From contig JAEDHX010000004.1 of NCBI GenBank assembly GCA_016296785.1, positions 1 to 55,536 of the forward strand: a DNA stretch of 55,536 bases. Direction: 5' to 3'. The notes beneath the pieces were generated by a model, which was not told where the DNA came from, made no database searches, and saw nothing but the letters and a program-made list of their open reading frames with translations. Both the position numbers and the translations under genes were made by a program. Shown piece after piece: positions 1-8,449 of the stretch; the stretch's first letter is position 1; each line of letters starts with the position of its first letter. This DNA comes from Coprococcus sp. Its GTDB lineage: Bacteria; Bacillota; Clostridia; Lachnospirales; Lachnospiraceae.

Positions 1-909
1 ACTCTTATCATTAAGGTCAACATCAACAGCAATAACCTCTGAAGGACTAAGAGCATTTTTAATGAAAATAGCAGGATTCTCATCCCAGCAAATAATATCA
101 ATCTTCTCACCATCAAGGTCATCTACAACAGCATTTACTCTTGCACCATTAAGACCTACACAAGCACCTACCGGATCAACATTTTCATCATTTGACCATA
201 CAGCAATCTTAGAACGAGAACCGGCTTCACGGCATGAGCTCTTAATTTCAACTGTACCATCAGCAATTTCTGTTACTTCCTTCTCAAATAATCTCTTTAC
301 GAGATCAGGATGGGTTCTTGAAACAGTTATTCTAGGACCTCTTGAACCCCTCTTTACCTCAGTAATATAAAGCTTAATTCTGTCACCTCTGTTGAATCTC
401 TCTCCAGGAATCATCTCAGATTCCTTAAGTATTGCTTCTGTCTTCTCATCTAAGCTGACATTTACATTATCACCTACGTATCTTTGAACAATACCTGTAA
501 TAATATCCTTCTCTTTTATTGCAAAATGCTCATATATAGCATCTCTTTCACTTTCATTAATTGCCTGAACAATAACATTTCTTGCTCTCTGAGCAGCAAT
601 TCTACCAAAATCCTTAGTAGTAATCTCAATATTAACAATATCTCCAAGCTCATATGAGGTTTTTATCATCTTAGCCTGCTCAAGAGAAATCTGAGTAGCC
701 ATCTTTGTAACCTCTTCTACAACCTCTTTCTGAGCATATACATGAAACTCTCCTGTTTCTCTGTCCATAACAACATTGATATTTTCATCTGTATCAAAGT
801 CCTTCTTGCATGCTGCCTTGAGCGATCTTTCAATTGCATCAAGTAAGATATCCTTGCTAATATTCTTCTCCTTTTCTAATTGATTTAAAGCTTCAATAAT
901 CTCTGACAC
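1..909 (-). CDS. nusA: Transcription termination/antitermination factor NusA (3' end cut by window)
   Basis: NusA binds RNA polymerase and nascent RNA and modulates pausing, termination and antitermination. The first 303 codons are visible and the C-terminal part lies outside the window. Reading from a GTG start at 907-909, the protein shows the RNAP-binding N-terminal domain (about residues 1-125, opening VSEIIEALNQLEKEKNI), an S1 domain (about 130-200, with GIVQRYVGDNVNVSL) and the first KH domain (from about 225, with DPVGACVGLNGARV). The start is supported by a perfect AGGAGG at 918-923 and fits the family N terminus. It follows rimP by 18 bases, the usual rimP-nusA order, so the rest of the operon (ylxR, infB) probably lies to the left. 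Identity is certain; only the C-terminal extent is unknown. Confidence 0.97.
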   Translation of the reverse strand, partial: MSEIIEALNQLEKEKNISKDILLDAIERSLKAACKKDFDTDENINVVMDRETGEFHVYAQKEVVEEVTKMATQISLEQAKMIKTSYELGDIVNIEITTKDFGRIAAQRARNVIVQAINESERDAIYEHFAIKEKDIITGIVQRYVGDNVNVSLDEKTEAILKESEMIPGERFNRGDRIKLYITEVKRGSRGPRITVSRTHPDLVKRLFEKEVTEIADGTVEIKSSCREAGSRSKIAVWSNDENVDPVGACVGLNGARVNAVVDDLDGEKIDIICWDENPAIFIKNALSPSEVIAVDVDLNDKS

Positions 910-927
910 CTTTTTATCCTCCTGATT

Positions 928-1398
928 CTAAAAAATAAAAGCTAATCTTATCATTGAAATATCCTTCCTGGATATTTTTATTTCTTCTTCATTATCTATA
1001 ACAATAGTAACTGTTTCTTCATCATAAGCAATAAGCTCACCTGTGAATTCCTTTGCACCATTAATCTTGGTATATGTCTTAACATCTACAAGCTTTCCTA
1101 TACTTCGCTTAAAGTCATTCTCCTTCTTAAGAGGTCTTGTAAGTCCCGGTGAGCTTACTTCTAAAATATAAGCATCGCTAATATAGTCCTCTGTATCTAG
1201 GATATCACCAAGTGCTCTGTTTACAATCTCGCAATCGCCTATTGTAATACCGCCCTCCTTATCTGCATAAATCCTAAGATAATAGTCTCCACCTTCCTTG
1301 ACATACTCAACATCTACGAGCTCTAGATTATTAGCTTCAATAATCGGCATAACAAGCTCTGTTGTCTTTGCTTCAATTTCTGATCGTTTCGTAGTAAT
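928..1398 (-). CDS. rimP: Ribosome maturation factor RimP, apparent AUU start
   Basis: RimP assists late 30S subunit maturation. The body is clear: ELVDVEYVKEGG, a CEIVNRALGDILD segment and a C-terminal SH3-like domain. The first in-frame ATG (1348-1350) has no ribosome binding site and would remove most of the first helix. The reading frame continues upstream as TTKRSEIEAKTTELV, which matches the usual family N terminus, to an in-frame TAG at 1408-1410. The only start-like codon with a good Shine-Dalgarno is ATT at 1396-1398, five bases after AGAAGG (1404-1409). This gives 156 residues, the normal family length. AUU starts are known for infC and pcnB. ACG at 1390-1392 or an upstream sequencing error are alternatives. 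Promoter elements must lie in the roughly 50 bases before 1452. Confidence 0.93.
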   Translation of the reverse strand: MTTKRSEIEAKTTELVMPIIEANNLELVDVEYVKEGGDYYLRIYADKEGGITIGDCEIVNRALGDILDTEDYISDAYILEVSSPGLTRPLKKENDFKRSIGKLVDVKTYTKINGAKEFTGELIAYDEETVTIVIDNEEEIKISRKDISMIRLAFIF

Positions 1399-1403
1399 AC
1401 CAC

Positions 1404-1409
1404 CCTTCT
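1404..1409 (-). promoter_or_regulatory. Ribosome binding site AGAAGG that selects an AUU start for rimP
   Basis: On the minus strand AGAAGG is followed by GTGGT and then ATT, a five-base spacer. The in-frame ATG 48 bases further on has no purine-rich element before it. A GTG inside the spacer is in another frame. Confidence 0.55.
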
Positions 1410-1440
1410 AAATATCTGATTACATGAAATATTACAAAAT

Positions 1441-1474
1441 TTTCAAAAATTAAGAGTGGGCCAAAGCCCACTCT
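1441..1474 (-). terminator. Intrinsic terminator of the siroheme-synthase-like gene
   Basis: GAGTGGGC (1454-1461) pairs perfectly with GCCCACTC (1466-1473) around a four-base loop. On the minus strand the hairpin is followed by TTAATTTTTG. It lies about 95 bases after the stop of the 1568-2191 gene and just before the rimP leader, so it separates the two transcripts. Confidence 0.75.
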
Positions 1475-1567
1475 CATCATGTAACTTATTTAACTGTCTA
1501 ATATATTATATCACTGATAATAATATTTGCAAGATATTTTTCCAATTCATTATTATTTAATTCATTA

Positions 1568-2191
1568 TTATCTTACCATCTTATAATACTTATCCAGAAT
1601 TTTATTTGCTTTCCTGTCATCAATATTACATTTATTATTAACAGCTGTCTTAACTATCTCATCAAGAGCAGCCTCCCGGATGTTTGTATCCGGTATATTC
1701 ATAGTAGCAAGCTCCGTATAAGCTGCCATCTTCCTGACAAGAACTCCATACTCAGAAGGCATCATCTTTTCAAGCATATTCTTAACCTGCTTAGACACAT
1801 GACTACTGTTGCCACCTGTTGTAATACCAAGAACCAAATCATCCCTTACAACAACACCGGGAAGAAGAAAGCTTGACAGCTTCGTATCTCCAGCAACATT
1901 TACAAGGATTTTTTTCTCATTACAATATCGTCCAATCTTAGCATTTACCTCAGGTTTCTTTGCTGCAGCAATAACAATATCGGCATTATCAAGAATATCA
2001 AGTGATAGATTTTCTTCACAGATATGTATTCCATTTATTCTCTTTATTTCATCGCAGATATGAGGCGCAACTACTGCAATTCTTCCTCCAAAATACAAAA
2101 GAGAATTGATTTTTTTAAGCGCATCTCTTCCTCCTCCAACTACAATTATCTTCTTTGCTTCTAAATTAACAAACATAGGAAAATATGGCAT
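1568..2191 (-). CDS. Precorrin-2 dehydrogenase / sirohydrochlorin ferrochelatase-like protein (Met8/SirC family)
   Basis: This 207-residue protein resembles the bifunctional Met8p/SirC-type enzyme that oxidises precorrin-2 to sirohydrochlorin with NAD and may insert iron to give siroheme. Visible are the N-terminal YFPMFVNLEAKKIIVVGGGRDALKK Rossmann motif (the third glycine position reads GGGRDA), IVIAAAKKPEVNAKIGRYC and the conserved GNSSHVSKQ segment followed by a helical C-terminal domain. The start chosen is ATG at 2189-2191, five bases after GGAGG; a TTG four codons upstream overlaps that ribosome binding site. It stands alone, divergent from the gene at 2268, without other tetrapyrrole genes nearby. 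Dehydrogenase family membership is sure; chelatase activity is not provable here. Confidence 0.88.
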   Translation of the reverse strand: MPYFPMFVNLEAKKIIVVGGGRDALKKINSLLYFGGRIAVVAPHICDEIKRINGIHICEENLSLDILDNADIVIAAAKKPEVNAKIGRYCNEKKILVNVAGDTKLSSFLLPGVVVRDDLVLGITTGGNSSHVSKQVKNMLEKMMPSEYGVLVRKMAAYTELATMNIPDTNIREAALDEIVKTAVNNKCNIDDRKANKILDKYYKMVR

Positions 2192-2267
2192 ATGTACCTC
2201 CAAACACTAATCATATAATTATTAGTTTATTCATATAATGAATAGATTATAAAATAGGTTTGATAAA

Positions 2268-3509
2268 ATGGCAAATGGAAATAATACAGGAAAGCTAAAG
2301 ATACAAATAACAAATCAGGATTTATATATACCTGTTTCAAAGGCTGAAATAGAAATATCCCTTCAGGGTAGTCCTGATGAAGTCATCGAAACGGTAACAA
2401 CTGATGAAAATGGCGAAACTGAAAATATCGAATTAGATGCTCCACCCCTTGAATACAGCATGACACCATCTGATAATCAGCCATATGCTGAATATAACCT
2501 AAAAATCACAGCAGCCGGCTTTGAAGAAAGGGTCATAACAGGAGTCCAGATATTTGAAGCAAACCAGGCAATTCAGCCGGTTGAACTTACACCTTCCGTA
2601 ACAAGCTTTGACGTATATAATCCTATTGTAATTGGCGCACATACTCTATGGGAACAATATCCTCCCAAAATTGCTGAGGATGAAATTAAAACAGAAGCCG
2701 AAACAGGAGAAATAGTCCTAAGCCGTGTTGTGATACCCGAAACAATAGTTGTACACGATGGCGCTCCAACAGACAGCACAGCACCAAACTATTACGTTCC
2801 ATACAAAGATTACATAAAAAATGTTGCGTCAAACGAAATATATGCAACCTGGCCGGATGCCGCACTTAGGGCAAATATACTTGCAATCATGTCATTTACC
2901 CTTAACAGAGTTTATACTGAATGGTACCGCGGAAAAGGCTATGATTTCACCATAACAAGCAACACTGCATTTGACCAGAAATGGATATATGGAAAAACAA
3001 TATATGAAGAAATATCGCAAATAGTAGATGAACAGTTTGCAAATTATCTTTCAAGGCCGAATGTCAGCCAGCCTCTTTTTACACAGTACTGTGATGGCAA
3101 AAGAGTATCCTGCCCTAACTGGATGAGCCAATGGGGATCAAAATACCTTGCCGACGATGGTTTATCTGCAATAGAAATACTCAGATACTATTACGGCAAT
3201 TCAATATTTATTAACACAGCAGAAACAATAGCCGGAATACCTTCTTCATTCCCGGGCTACAACCTTACTATAGGATCATCAGGTGATAAAGTCGTACAGC
3301 TTCAGAGGCAGCTTAACAGAATTGCAGAAAACTATCCTGCAATAGGGAATGTGTCAGTTGATGGTATATATGGCCAAAATACAGCAAATGCTGTCTCAAG
3401 CTTTCAGCGAATATTTAATCTTCCTGTTACAGGCGTTGTGGATTATAGAACCTGGTACAAAATATCTCAAATATATGTTGGCGTAACTAAAATCGCTGAA
3501 TCAATATAA
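2268..3509 (+). CDS. SpoIID/LytB-like protein with C-terminal peptidoglycan-binding domain
   Basis: A 413-residue protein of three parts. Residues 8-110 look like a beta-sandwich of the prealbumin/carboxypeptidase-regulatory type (PVSKAEIEISL ... TDENGETENIEL). Residues 176-320 match the SpoIID/LytB fold: VPYKDYIKNVASNEI with Glu190 at the position of the SpoIID catalytic glutamate, then MSQWGSKYLADDGLSAIEILRYYYG at about 286-310. Residues 335-405 are a PG_binding_1 repeat (GSSGDKVVQLQRQLN ... VDGIYGQNTANAV). There is no signal peptide or membrane segment, so it acts inside a cell, possibly in the mother cell on the spore wall. Lytic transglycosylase activity is an inference. The SpoIID HGVGMSQ motif reads CPNWMSQ here. 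It is monocistronic and followed by a long hairpin. Confidence 0.8.
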   Translation: MANGNNTGKLKIQITNQDLYIPVSKAEIEISLQGSPDEVIETVTTDENGETENIELDAPPLEYSMTPSDNQPYAEYNLKITAAGFEERVITGVQIFEANQAIQPVELTPSVTSFDVYNPIVIGAHTLWEQYPPKIAEDEIKTEAETGEIVLSRVVIPETIVVHDGAPTDSTAPNYYVPYKDYIKNVASNEIYATWPDAALRANILAIMSFTLNRVYTEWYRGKGYDFTITSNTAFDQKWIYGKTIYEEISQIVDEQFANYLSRPNVSQPLFTQYCDGKRVSCPNWMSQWGSKYLADDGLSAIEILRYYYGNSIFINTAETIAGIPSSFPGYNLTIGSSGDKVVQLQRQLNRIAENYPAIGNVSVDGIYGQNTANAVSSFQRIFNLPVTGVVDYRTWYKISQIYVGVTKIAESI

Positions 3510-3522
3510 GTCAATATAAAAA

Positions 3523-3569
3523 GACAAATCTTCCGTTTCTAAATAAATATATGGTACGGAAGATTTGTC
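3523..3569. terminator. Long perfect hairpin after the SpoIID-like gene
   Basis: GACAAATCTTCCGT (3523-3536) and its exact reverse complement (3556-3569) form a 14-bp stem with a 19-base loop. The T-rich flank is on the minus-strand side (TTTTTATATTGACT); on the plus strand the tail GCATTATTCTG is only weakly U-rich. It probably ends the gene at 2268-3509 and blocks antisense reading. Confidence 0.6.
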
Positions 3570-3617
3570 GCATTATTCTGTCTGATTAAAAAAATACAAA
3601 ATTTTTTAAAAAAATGC

Positions 3618-3646
3618 TTGCAATTCTTCCTGTCATCTGATATATT
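3618..3646 (+). promoter_or_regulatory. Sigma-A promoter of tRNA-Glu
   Basis: TTGCAA (3618-3623), a 17-base spacer and TATATT (3641-3646) lie 20 bases before the tRNA, placing the transcript start near 3653. Confidence 0.75.
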
Positions 3647-3665
3647 AAACAAGTCGCTAAGATAT

Positions 3666-3737
3666 GGTTCGTTGGTCAAGCGGTTAAGACGTCGCCCTCT
3701 CACGGCGAAAACAGGGGTTCGATTCCCCTACGAACTG
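3666..3737 (+). tRNA. tRNA-Glu (anticodon CUC)
   Basis: The 72-base sequence folds into a full cloverleaf. The acceptor stem GGTTCGT pairs with ACGAACT (one G-U pair), the anticodon stem TCGCC/GGCGA encloses CTCTCAC with anticodon CTC, and the T arm is AGGGG-TTCGATT-CCCCT. The discriminator base is G. CCA is not encoded, since the next bases are CTA. It is a single gene with its own promoter and terminator. It reads GAG; a UUC isoacceptor for GAA must be elsewhere. Confidence 0.96.
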
Positions 3738-3748
3738 CTAAGTTATTA

Positions 3749-3790
3749 TCTCTGAACGCTTTGATTTTCAAAGCATTCGGAGATTTTTTT
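3749..3790 (+). terminator. Intrinsic terminator of tRNA-Glu
   Basis: TCTCTGAACGCTTTGA pairs with TCAAAGCATTCGGAGA with two wobble positions, followed by seven T at 3784-3790. It starts twelve bases after the tRNA. Confidence 0.85.
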
Positions 3791-3863
3791 AATTAAGAAA
3801 TTCCTCCGAATTTCCTATTATAAAAACGCTCCCCATAATTCTTGTCTCTAATTAGCAGTTATT

Positions 3864-3891
3864 AAAAAAGACACCATATGGTGTCTTTTTT
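3864..3891. terminator. Bidirectional terminator at the end of polC
   Basis: GACACCAT/ATGGTGTC (3870-3885) is a perfect 16-base palindrome flanked by six A on the left and six T on the right. It lies 14 bases after the polC stop and ends the pyrH-polC operon on the minus strand. The stretch 3791-3863 before it holds nothing I recognise. Confidence 0.8.
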
Positions 3892-3905
3892 ATTAGTGTT
3901 AAGTA

Positions 3906-6900
3906 TTATATAAAGTCAAATGTCAGCTGATTTGTATCAGGCATTCCATCTAGAATTCCAAGCTCGCTAAGCTTATCAATAGTACTCTTTCCTATCTTAG
4001 CTCTTGAGGCAAGCTCCTCCTTAGAAATAAATTCACCCTTAGCGGCTGCTTCCTGAAGCTGCTTAGCAGCCTTCATTCCCATTCCTTCTATCGAGGCAAA
4101 GGATGGCATAATCTTACCATCAATAATTTGGAATCTTTCTGCATCAGCCCTATAAATATCAATTGGCATAAACTCAATACCTCTTGCATACATTTCAAGA
4201 ACCAGCTTAAGATCTTTAAGCTTATCCTCATCCTTAGCTGTTCTCTTATTCTTATCAGTTCTTGAAATATCATTAATATAAAATAGAACTCTTTCTTTTC
4301 CAAAGCACATCATCTCATATGAAAATGCAGATGCTCTGATACTGAAAAATGCTGTATAGTACTCTTTTGGATAATTAACCTTATACCATGCAATACGCCA
4401 GGCCATCATAACATATGCTGCCGCATGTGCCTTAGGAAACATATATTTAATCTTCTCACAAGACCAAATATACCAGTCAGGTATTCCATGAGAAGTCATC
4501 TCCTGTTTCCACTCTTCCCACTTGCCACATTTTCCTTTAGCTACATTACCCTTTCTAACATTCTCCATTATGGAAAATGCCATGCCCGGATCAAGTCCCA
4601 TATGTATCAGATATACCATAATATCATCTCTACAGCATATAGCTGTTGATATTGTACATTTACCTGATTTTATAAGCTCCTGTGCATTTCCGAGCCATAC
4701 ATCTGTACCATGTGCAAGTCCTGCAATACGAACCAAATCAGAAAAGCATGTCGGATTAGCATCAATAAGCATCTGCATGGCAAATTCTGTTCCAAACTCG
4801 GGAACGCCAAGGCTTCCAAGCTGTATCCCATTAATATCTTCCGGCTTTATACCAAGTGCATCCGTGTTATGAAACAATGACATAACCTCTTTATCATCTA
4901 ACCTTATTGTTGTTGCATCTACGCCCGTAAGGTCCTCAAGACGTCTAATCATAGTAGGATCATCATGACCAAGAATATCAAGCTTAAGCAAATTATGATC
5001 AATTGAATGATACTCAAAATGAGATGTAATTATGTCAGTTGTCATATCATTTGCAGGTTTTTGAATAGGTGTAAATGAATATATCTCCTCATGTCTGGGA
5101 AGTACAATCATGCCGCCGGGATGCTGACCTGTAGTTCTCTTTACTCCTGTACATCCAATAGCAAGTCTTTCCAGCTCGCAATTACGCTTCTTTACGATTG
5201 CATTTTCCTCGACATACTTATCTATTTCCTTTGGAGACATCGTTCCAAGTGACATTGCCTCAGATCTAAGCTTATCCTTTATTTCATCCTTAAAATAGTT
5301 ATATACATATCCGTAAGCTGTTTTCTCAGCAACAGTACCAACCGTACCTGCTCTAAAGGCTTTTCCTTTACCAAATAATACTTCTGTATAAGCATGTGCC
5401 TTCGACTGATATTCTCCTGAGAAATTAAGATCAATATCAGGTTCCTTATCTCCATTAAATCCGAGGAAGGTTTCAAATGGTATATCATGACCTTCCTTAA
5501 TCAAAGGCTCACCACAATTAGGACAATTCATATCAGGCAAATCGCATCCTGACATACCTGAATGCTCCTTTACAAGCTCTGAATCGAAATCAACATAATG
5601 ACACTTAGGACATATATAATGCGGAGACAAAGGATTTACCTCTGTAATACCGGCCATTGTCGCTACAAAGGATGAACCTACCGAACCTCTTGAGCCGACA
5701 AGATATCCATGATCATTAGAATCCCACACAAGCTTTTGTGCAATTATATACATAACAGCAAAGCCGTTAGTAATAATAGAATTAAGCTCTCTTTCTAATC
5801 TGTCAACAACTACCTTAGGCAAATCAGGACCATATATCTGATGAGCCTTTTCATAGCATATCTGTGTAAGTGTTTCGTCAGATTTGTCAATAATAGGAGG
5901 TGCCTTATCAGGTCTTACCGGTTCAATTCTATCAATCATGTCAGCAATAAGGTTAGTATTAGTAATTACAACCTCCTTTGCCTTCTCACTTCCAAGATAT
6001 TCAAACTCGTTAAGCATCTCCTCTGTTGTTCTAAAATAAAGCGGAGGTTGCATGTTTGCATCAGCAAATCCCTTGCTTTTCATAATAATGGCTCTATATA
6101 TGCTATCCTCAGGATCAATAAAATGTACATCACATGTAGCAACAACCGGTTTATTAAAGCTCTCACCTAGCTCAACAATTCTTCTGTTATAATTACGAAG
6201 ATCCTCATAGGTACATGGTCTGTCCTTAACTCTTGTCATGAATTCGTTATTACCTAATGGCTGTATCTCAAGATAATCAAAGAAATTCACAAGTCTTACA
6301 ATCTCTTCATCAGGTGCATCATCAACTATCGCCCTAAATAATTCACCTGCCTCACAGGCTGAACCGATTAAAAGACCTTCTCGATATTTATTAATAAGGC
6401 TCATAGGCATTCTAGGTCTTCTATTAAAATAGTTAATATGTGATTCGGAAATGAGCCTATATAGATTAACTCTTCCTATCTCATTCTTGGCAAGGATAAT
6501 TCCATGATATGATTTACCCTTCTTTATTGTATCTGCAGATGTTTGTCCCATCTTATTTATATCATCAAGTCTGCTAACACCCTTTTCAACAAGCATGTCA
6601 TACAAATGTAAAAATACCTTCGCTGTCGCCTCAGCATCATCAATCGCCCTATGATGATGTTCATTCTTGACATTAAAGGCCTTACATACTCTGTCAAGAG
6701 TATACTTGCCAAGCTCAGGAAGAAGGATATGACTAAGCGTCATGGTATCCAATATGGTGTTTGAAAATACAAGGCCTAAATCACCGGCAAATTTCTTAAT
6801 GAAACCGGTATCAAACGCTGCATTGTGTGCGACAACAATCGAATCTCCACAAAATTCCAAAAACCTTGGAAGAATCAGATCATAGGTAGGTGCATCCATT

Positions 6901-8447
6901 ACCATCTCATCATTAATAGATGTAAGCTGTTCAATCTGATATGGTATAGGAACCTCCGGATTGATAAATTCGGAAAACCTTCCTATTATTTCTCCTGACT
7001 TTATCTTGACTGCACCGATTTCTATTATCTTATTGTGTTTAGTGCTAAGACCTGTTGTCTCAATATCAAACACAACATATTCAGAATCTAAAGCCTGATT
7101 ACGTGAGTTAATAATCAAATCCTTAAGGTCATCTACAAAATAACCTTCTACACCATATATTATTTTAAAATCATCATCTAAGCCTTTTGTATGAGCGGCT
7201 ATTGGAAATGCCTGAACCACGCCGTGATCTGTAATAGCAATTGCCTTATGTCCCCAGTCGCTTGCCAGCTTAACAATCTTTCCAATATCAACAACACTAT
7301 CCATCTCGCTCATAACTGTATGCATATGAAGCTCTACACGTTTCATAGGATATGTGTCTACTCTCTTTGTTCTAAAGTCAGGTATATGTTTTATTCCCTT
7401 TACAGAATGAATGTTAACCTCTTTAGCATATGTATCATATAAAGGTATTCCTTTAAGACGATAGAATGCTCCCTGGCTTAATTCCTCACGATATATCTGT
7501 ACATCTTCTTCATTTGCAAACAGCTTAAAGCCAATAGTATCACTAAAATCAGTAATATAGCAGGTAAATAACGTTTTGCCGTTACGTAATACCTTCTCAT
7601 CTAGGTTAATCAGTTGTCCATGAATGCATATCTCACCCATGCCATCTTCTATTGATGCAATACTTACTAGTTCTCCATCACAATCCTTTCCGTAGAACAC
7701 ATCAGGATCATAAGACGAGCCCTTCCTTTTTCGCGAAAATGGCTCCTTTTTCTTGCTATCATTTTCCTTTTTAGTTGTAGAATCATTAACAGCTTCTTTC
7801 TTTGTAATACTCTTATCTGAACCTACTGCAATACCATCTACAATAATTGCCTCCTCGGCACCAAGATTACTTAAAATAGCATCAATCTCCTGTTGCATCT
7901 TAAGCTCATTTGCCTTTCTAAGTGTTTCCTTGTCAGAATCAGTGTATTCAAAGCAGGCAACAATATTCATTCCAAATCTATCCTCAAACATACCTTCCAT
8001 ATATGTCTTTATAGGCATAGATAAGCTCTTCGCTATCTTAGTGTCCTCCATGGCAAGAGTGATTATATCTTCGTCATAATACCACTCAGCTCTTTTTAGA
8101 AGTCTATAGCCAACATGACTAAATGCTTCAACATCATATAACATACTATCCTTGTATGCCTCAGCTATTGTTTTTAAATTATATTGTGCAGACAGTACAT
8201 AATGCTCTTTAATAGTAACAGTAGCATTATTGCCATTAAACAGATGCTGCTTAAGTATAGCCTCGGCATCTGCTATATTAGGTCTGCTGATAATATGCTT
8301 AGACTCAATATCAACAACAAGCTGTTTCTTAGCAGAGAACATAGTAACCTTTGTAACATAAACCTCACTAAACAAAGAACTAAGCTCATTATTCATTTGT
8401 AATCCATCAAATACGTTAAAAAACAGTTCTCTGTTTTCACTACTCAT
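3906..8447 (-). CDS. polC: DNA polymerase III alpha subunit, PolC type
   Basis: The replicative polymerase with built-in 3'-5' proofreading typical of low-GC Gram-positives, 1513 residues (family about 1430-1470). Domains in order: N-terminal domain; a lysine/serine-rich linker near residues 210-250; an OB fold (GEICIHGQLIN, about 275-360); PHP domain (VELHMHTVMSEMDSV, ITDHGVVQAFP) interrupted by a DEDDh exonuclease (VFDIETTGLS, ending HHRAIDDAEA); then the polymerase core with YLVGSRGSVGSS, a four-cysteine zinc knuckle (CPKC ... CPNCGE), PDIDLNFSGEYQ with the catalytic aspartates, and C-terminal HhH. The extra length is mainly the linker. It starts two bases after the ispG stop with only a weak GGGG element, suggesting translational coupling. 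It is the last gene of the pyrH operon. Confidence 0.98.
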   Translation of the reverse strand: MSSENRELFFNVFDGLQMNNELSSLFSEVYVTKVTMFSAKKQLVVDIESKHIISRPNIADAEAILKQHLFNGNNATVTIKEHYVLSAQYNLKTIAEAYKDSMLYDVEAFSHVGYRLLKRAEWYYDEDIITLAMEDTKIAKSLSMPIKTYMEGMFEDRFGMNIVACFEYTDSDKETLRKANELKMQQEIDAILSNLGAEEAIIVDGIAVGSDKSITKKEAVNDSTTKKENDSKKKEPFSRKRKGSSYDPDVFYGKDCDGELVSIASIEDGMGEICIHGQLINLDEKVLRNGKTLFTCYITDFSDTIGFKLFANEEDVQIYREELSQGAFYRLKGIPLYDTYAKEVNIHSVKGIKHIPDFRTKRVDTYPMKRVELHMHTVMSEMDSVVDIGKIVKLASDWGHKAIAITDHGVVQAFPIAAHTKGLDDDFKIIYGVEGYFVDDLKDLIINSRNQALDSEYVVFDIETTGLSTKHNKIIEIGAVKIKSGEIIGRFSEFINPEVPIPYQIEQLTSINDEMVMDAPTYDLILPRFLEFCGDSIVVAHNAAFDTGFIKKFAGDLGLVFSNTILDTMTLSHILLPELGKYTLDRVCKAFNVKNEHHHRAIDDAEATAKVFLHLYDMLVEKGVSRLDDINKMGQTSADTIKKGKSYHGIILAKNEIGRVNLYRLISESHINYFNRRPRMPMSLINKYREGLLIGSACEAGELFRAIVDDAPDEEIVRLVNFFDYLEIQPLGNNEFMTRVKDRPCTYEDLRNYNRRIVELGESFNKPVVATCDVHFIDPEDSIYRAIIMKSKGFADANMQPPLYFRTTEEMLNEFEYLGSEKAKEVVITNTNLIADMIDRIEPVRPDKAPPIIDKSDETLTQICYEKAHQIYGPDLPKVVVDRLERELNSIITNGFAVMYIIAQKLVWDSNDHGYLVGSRGSVGSSFVATMAGITEVNPLSPHYICPKCHYVDFDSELVKEHSGMSGCDLPDMNCPNCGEPLIKEGHDIPFETFLGFNGDKEPDIDLNFSGEYQSKAHAYTEVLFGKGKAFRAGTVGTVAEKTAYGYVYNYFKDEIKDKLRSEAMSLGTMSPKEIDKYVEENAIVKKRNCELERLAIGCTGVKRTTGQHPGGMIVLPRHEEIYSFTPIQKPANDMTTDIITSHFEYHSIDHNLLKLDILGHDDPTMIRRLEDLTGVDATTIRLDDKEVMSLFHNTDALGIKPEDINGIQLGSLGVPEFGTEFAMQMLIDANPTCFSDLVRIAGLAHGTDVWLGNAQELIKSGKCTISTAICCRDDIMVYLIHMGLDPGMAFSIMENVRKGNVAKGKCGKWEEWKQEMTSHGIPDWYIWSCEKIKYMFPKAHAAAYVMMAWRIAWYKVNYPKEYYTAFFSIRASAFSYEMMCFGKERVLFYINDISRTDKNKRTAKDEDKLKDLKLVLEMYARGIEFMPIDIYRADAERFQIIDGKIMPSFASIEGMGMKAAKQLQEAAAKGEFISKEELASRAKIGKSTIDKLSELGILDGMPDTNQLTFDFI

Positions 8448-8449
8448 GT

